Source: Cryptomeria japonica (Eukaryota > Streptophyta > Pinopsida > Cupressales > Cupressaceae). Taken from it: DNA of 64,000 nt. The notes under the pieces are model-generated. The model did no database searches, had not been told where the DNA came from, and saw only the letters and a list, made by a program, of their open reading frames with translations. Location of the stretch: positions 215,496,654-215,560,653 of the forward strand of contig NC_081411.1 of NCBI RefSeq assembly GCF_030272615.1, given 5' to 3'. Below are positions 62,060-64,000 of this stretch, in pieces. Position 1 is the stretch's first letter. Each line of letters begins with the position of its first letter. Position numbers and translations under genes: made by a program.

Positions 62060-63078
62060 ATCTTTAATTAAAACCCTAAACATTGGATTAAGATTCAATA
62101 ACTTGGCAATATACCATGATTCCTAGCTCAAGAAAACATTTAGAGCAACATGTATGTTATCATCCACCTTAAGCTTTCGTAATGGCAGCTATATTTAGTG
62201 TTAGAAATTTTAACGTTTTCATGTCCTAAGCAATTGAGTTGGACACCATGGATTAATGTTCCTTAACTATTATTGAGGTTTGATAAGGATTCTATTAAAG
62301 AGAATTATAAGTTTTAAATAAATGGTTTTAATTTCATTAGATTAGTGTTTATTTTGTAGAACAATAATTTAATGGATTAGTAATAAAGGTGGTGCTATAA
62401 CATTTGAAGGAGTGTTATTGGTGCTTATGGTATTAAATGGTGCTTAGTGATCAGTGTTTTTCCTAGCAGTGTTGTATCAAATGGAACATATATTTAGTTT
62501 TTGATTGGAGCTTTTAGAGTTAAATTTAGTTTTTTTTGGTTATAGGAGAGTGTATTTTTCCATTGGATTGGATGATAAGTATAATAAACATAGAGAAAGG
62601 AAAGGATCAAAAACCCTGTAATAATTTATTTTACAAAAGGTTTAACCAAATCTTTATTTACAAATCAAAATAAACTCTAGGATTCATGAAAGTTGCACTA
62701 GAAGAGACAATTATGGAGGTAGGTAACATCACAAATTTTTTTATCTAAGAGGGGTTTTTCTTCAACCTAATTATGTTCATTATTAATGTAGGCTTATGAA
62801 AATGGATCTTAAGACTCTTTTTAATTATGGACATGAAAATTGTTAAGGTAGAATCAAGGTAGGGTTGTCTAAGAAATGTTTGTTGATTGCTCAAAAGGAT
62901 TGGACTTAGTGACCTACTTGCCTCAAATGGAAAGCAAGAAAGTATAAATAGCAGGTGTACATCAAGAGTTTGAGGTATTGCAATCTTATTGTAGCAATAT
63001 TAGTAAAGTGTTGGTTGGTTTACAAAATGCACATGAAAATAGTAGAGTGTGTGTTGGAAGTGAATGTATTATATTATG
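62060..63078. other. unassigned intergenic DNA
   Basis: No frame or repeat recognised before the LTR at 63,079. Confidence 0.4.
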
Positions 63079-64000
63079 TGTAGTCACACAAATCTGTCTA
63101 ACTTAATTAAATAAATATTCACTATTTATTTGATTAAAAATCCACTAGTCATCAGTTAATTAAATTAATATTTAATTAATTCATCCCCAAACATTTTTCT
63201 ATTAATTAAATAAATTATTCAATTTATTTTAATTAATTCATTAAAATCAAATTCCAATCAATTAAATAAATAAAATCAATTTATTTAATTAAATCCCCCT
63301 GTTCCTCTTTTAAATAAATTAAATAAAAAAACATTTATTTAAATCATTATCCCCCCCCCCACTTGCATTTTCCTACAAATGTAACTTGCACACATTTATT
63401 GAAATAAATGAATTTTTATTTTAATAAAATCCTATTTTCCCTTACCCACCAAATCCACTTGCAAAATCTAATCCCCTTCTAGATTCTTCTAACCCCTTCC
63501 TAATTAGCCTAATCCATCTCTTAATTATTGTCACATTCCTAAGCAAAATGAAGTCATTTCTCAAAGACTTCAAAAGTCTTTGAAAAGCATTTAATGCTTT
63601 GTGTGTTCAACAAATTAACCCCCAAAGTCTTCCAAGACCACTAATGGCTCTTACATGACCATTTATGGTTATTTCAAACTTGTCTCCCCAAACATTTATT
63701 GTTTTGACCATATTCATCCATTTCACATTTGCACAAGAATTTATCCATTGGATAAAAGCTTTATTCTTTGAATAAAGAGTTTATTCATTCAACTAACCTT
63801 GACTTTAACTCCCAAGGTCATATCAAGCATTTAATGCTTATTCCCTCCCCTCTCAACCTATCTCACATTGACACATGTCATCATCGGATTGGGTTGAAAG
63901 CCCTCACATGGATTTGAAATCATTCAATCCTGACCCTTGTTGAGATTACTCAATCTCAACCATACATTGCTCCATTTTTCCTATAAATAGAGCTCATTTC
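63079..64000 (+). mobile_element. LTR of a further retrotransposon, cut by the window end
   Basis: Starts TGTAGTCACACAAATC, with an ATTAATTAA-rich first part and a poly-C run (about 63,350-63,360). A TATA box, CTATAAATAG, lies at 63,981-63,990. The layout matches the solo LTR at 9,911-11,180 read on its own strand. Whether an internal region follows cannot be seen. Confidence 0.65.

Overview
The window is nuclear DNA of a land plant, most probably a gymnosperm (conifer-like). This is inferred from the AT-rich composition, GT..AG introns, plant LTR retrotransposons with tRNA-iMet and tRNA-Asp type primer sites, nested insertions several layers deep, a CCCTAAA telomere-type stretch and kinase genes of the plant receptor-kinase type. 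I see no tRNA, rRNA, CRISPR or bacterial feature.

Layout. 0-15 kb and 37-47 kb hold a local family of kinase-like genes. One member (38,560-41,663, ten coding exons, 735 codons) is intact. Three relatives are broken: A (1-418, cut by a rearranged Ty1/copia segment), B (7,061-14,592, split by a MITE and a solo LTR) and C (44.1-47.0 kb, only promoter and last exon left around a TIR element). Their flanks are duplicated too: one upstream block occurs four times and one 3' flank three times. 15-32.7 kb is a non-autonomous LTR element in LTR-internal-LTR-partial internal order. An 11.1 kb Ty3/gypsy element (21,177-32,289, TSD GTCAT) is inserted in it and carries an extra ORF after pol. 32.7-37 kb is decayed repeat and unassigned DNA. 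48.3-51.2 kb is the 5' part of another gypsy element. 51.2-58.4 kb (perhaps to 61.2 kb) looks like a DNA transposon. It has two convergent genes, a 359-bp tandem array between them and short palindromic subterminal repeats at both sides. 58.4-61.2 kb holds GA/CT tracts and a foldback minisatellite. A plus-strand LTR starts at 63,079 and runs off the window.

Main point. The intact gene joins an N-terminal, probably helical, domain to a kinase domain that has lost the glycine loop, the VAIK lysine, the HRD aspartate and the DFG aspartate, while every exon stays in frame. That is the layout of MLKL-type cell-death pseudokinases. Broken neighbour B shares the N-terminal domain but keeps canonical catalytic motifs. 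The MLKL comparison is an inference from visible architecture and residues; no search or structure prediction was run.
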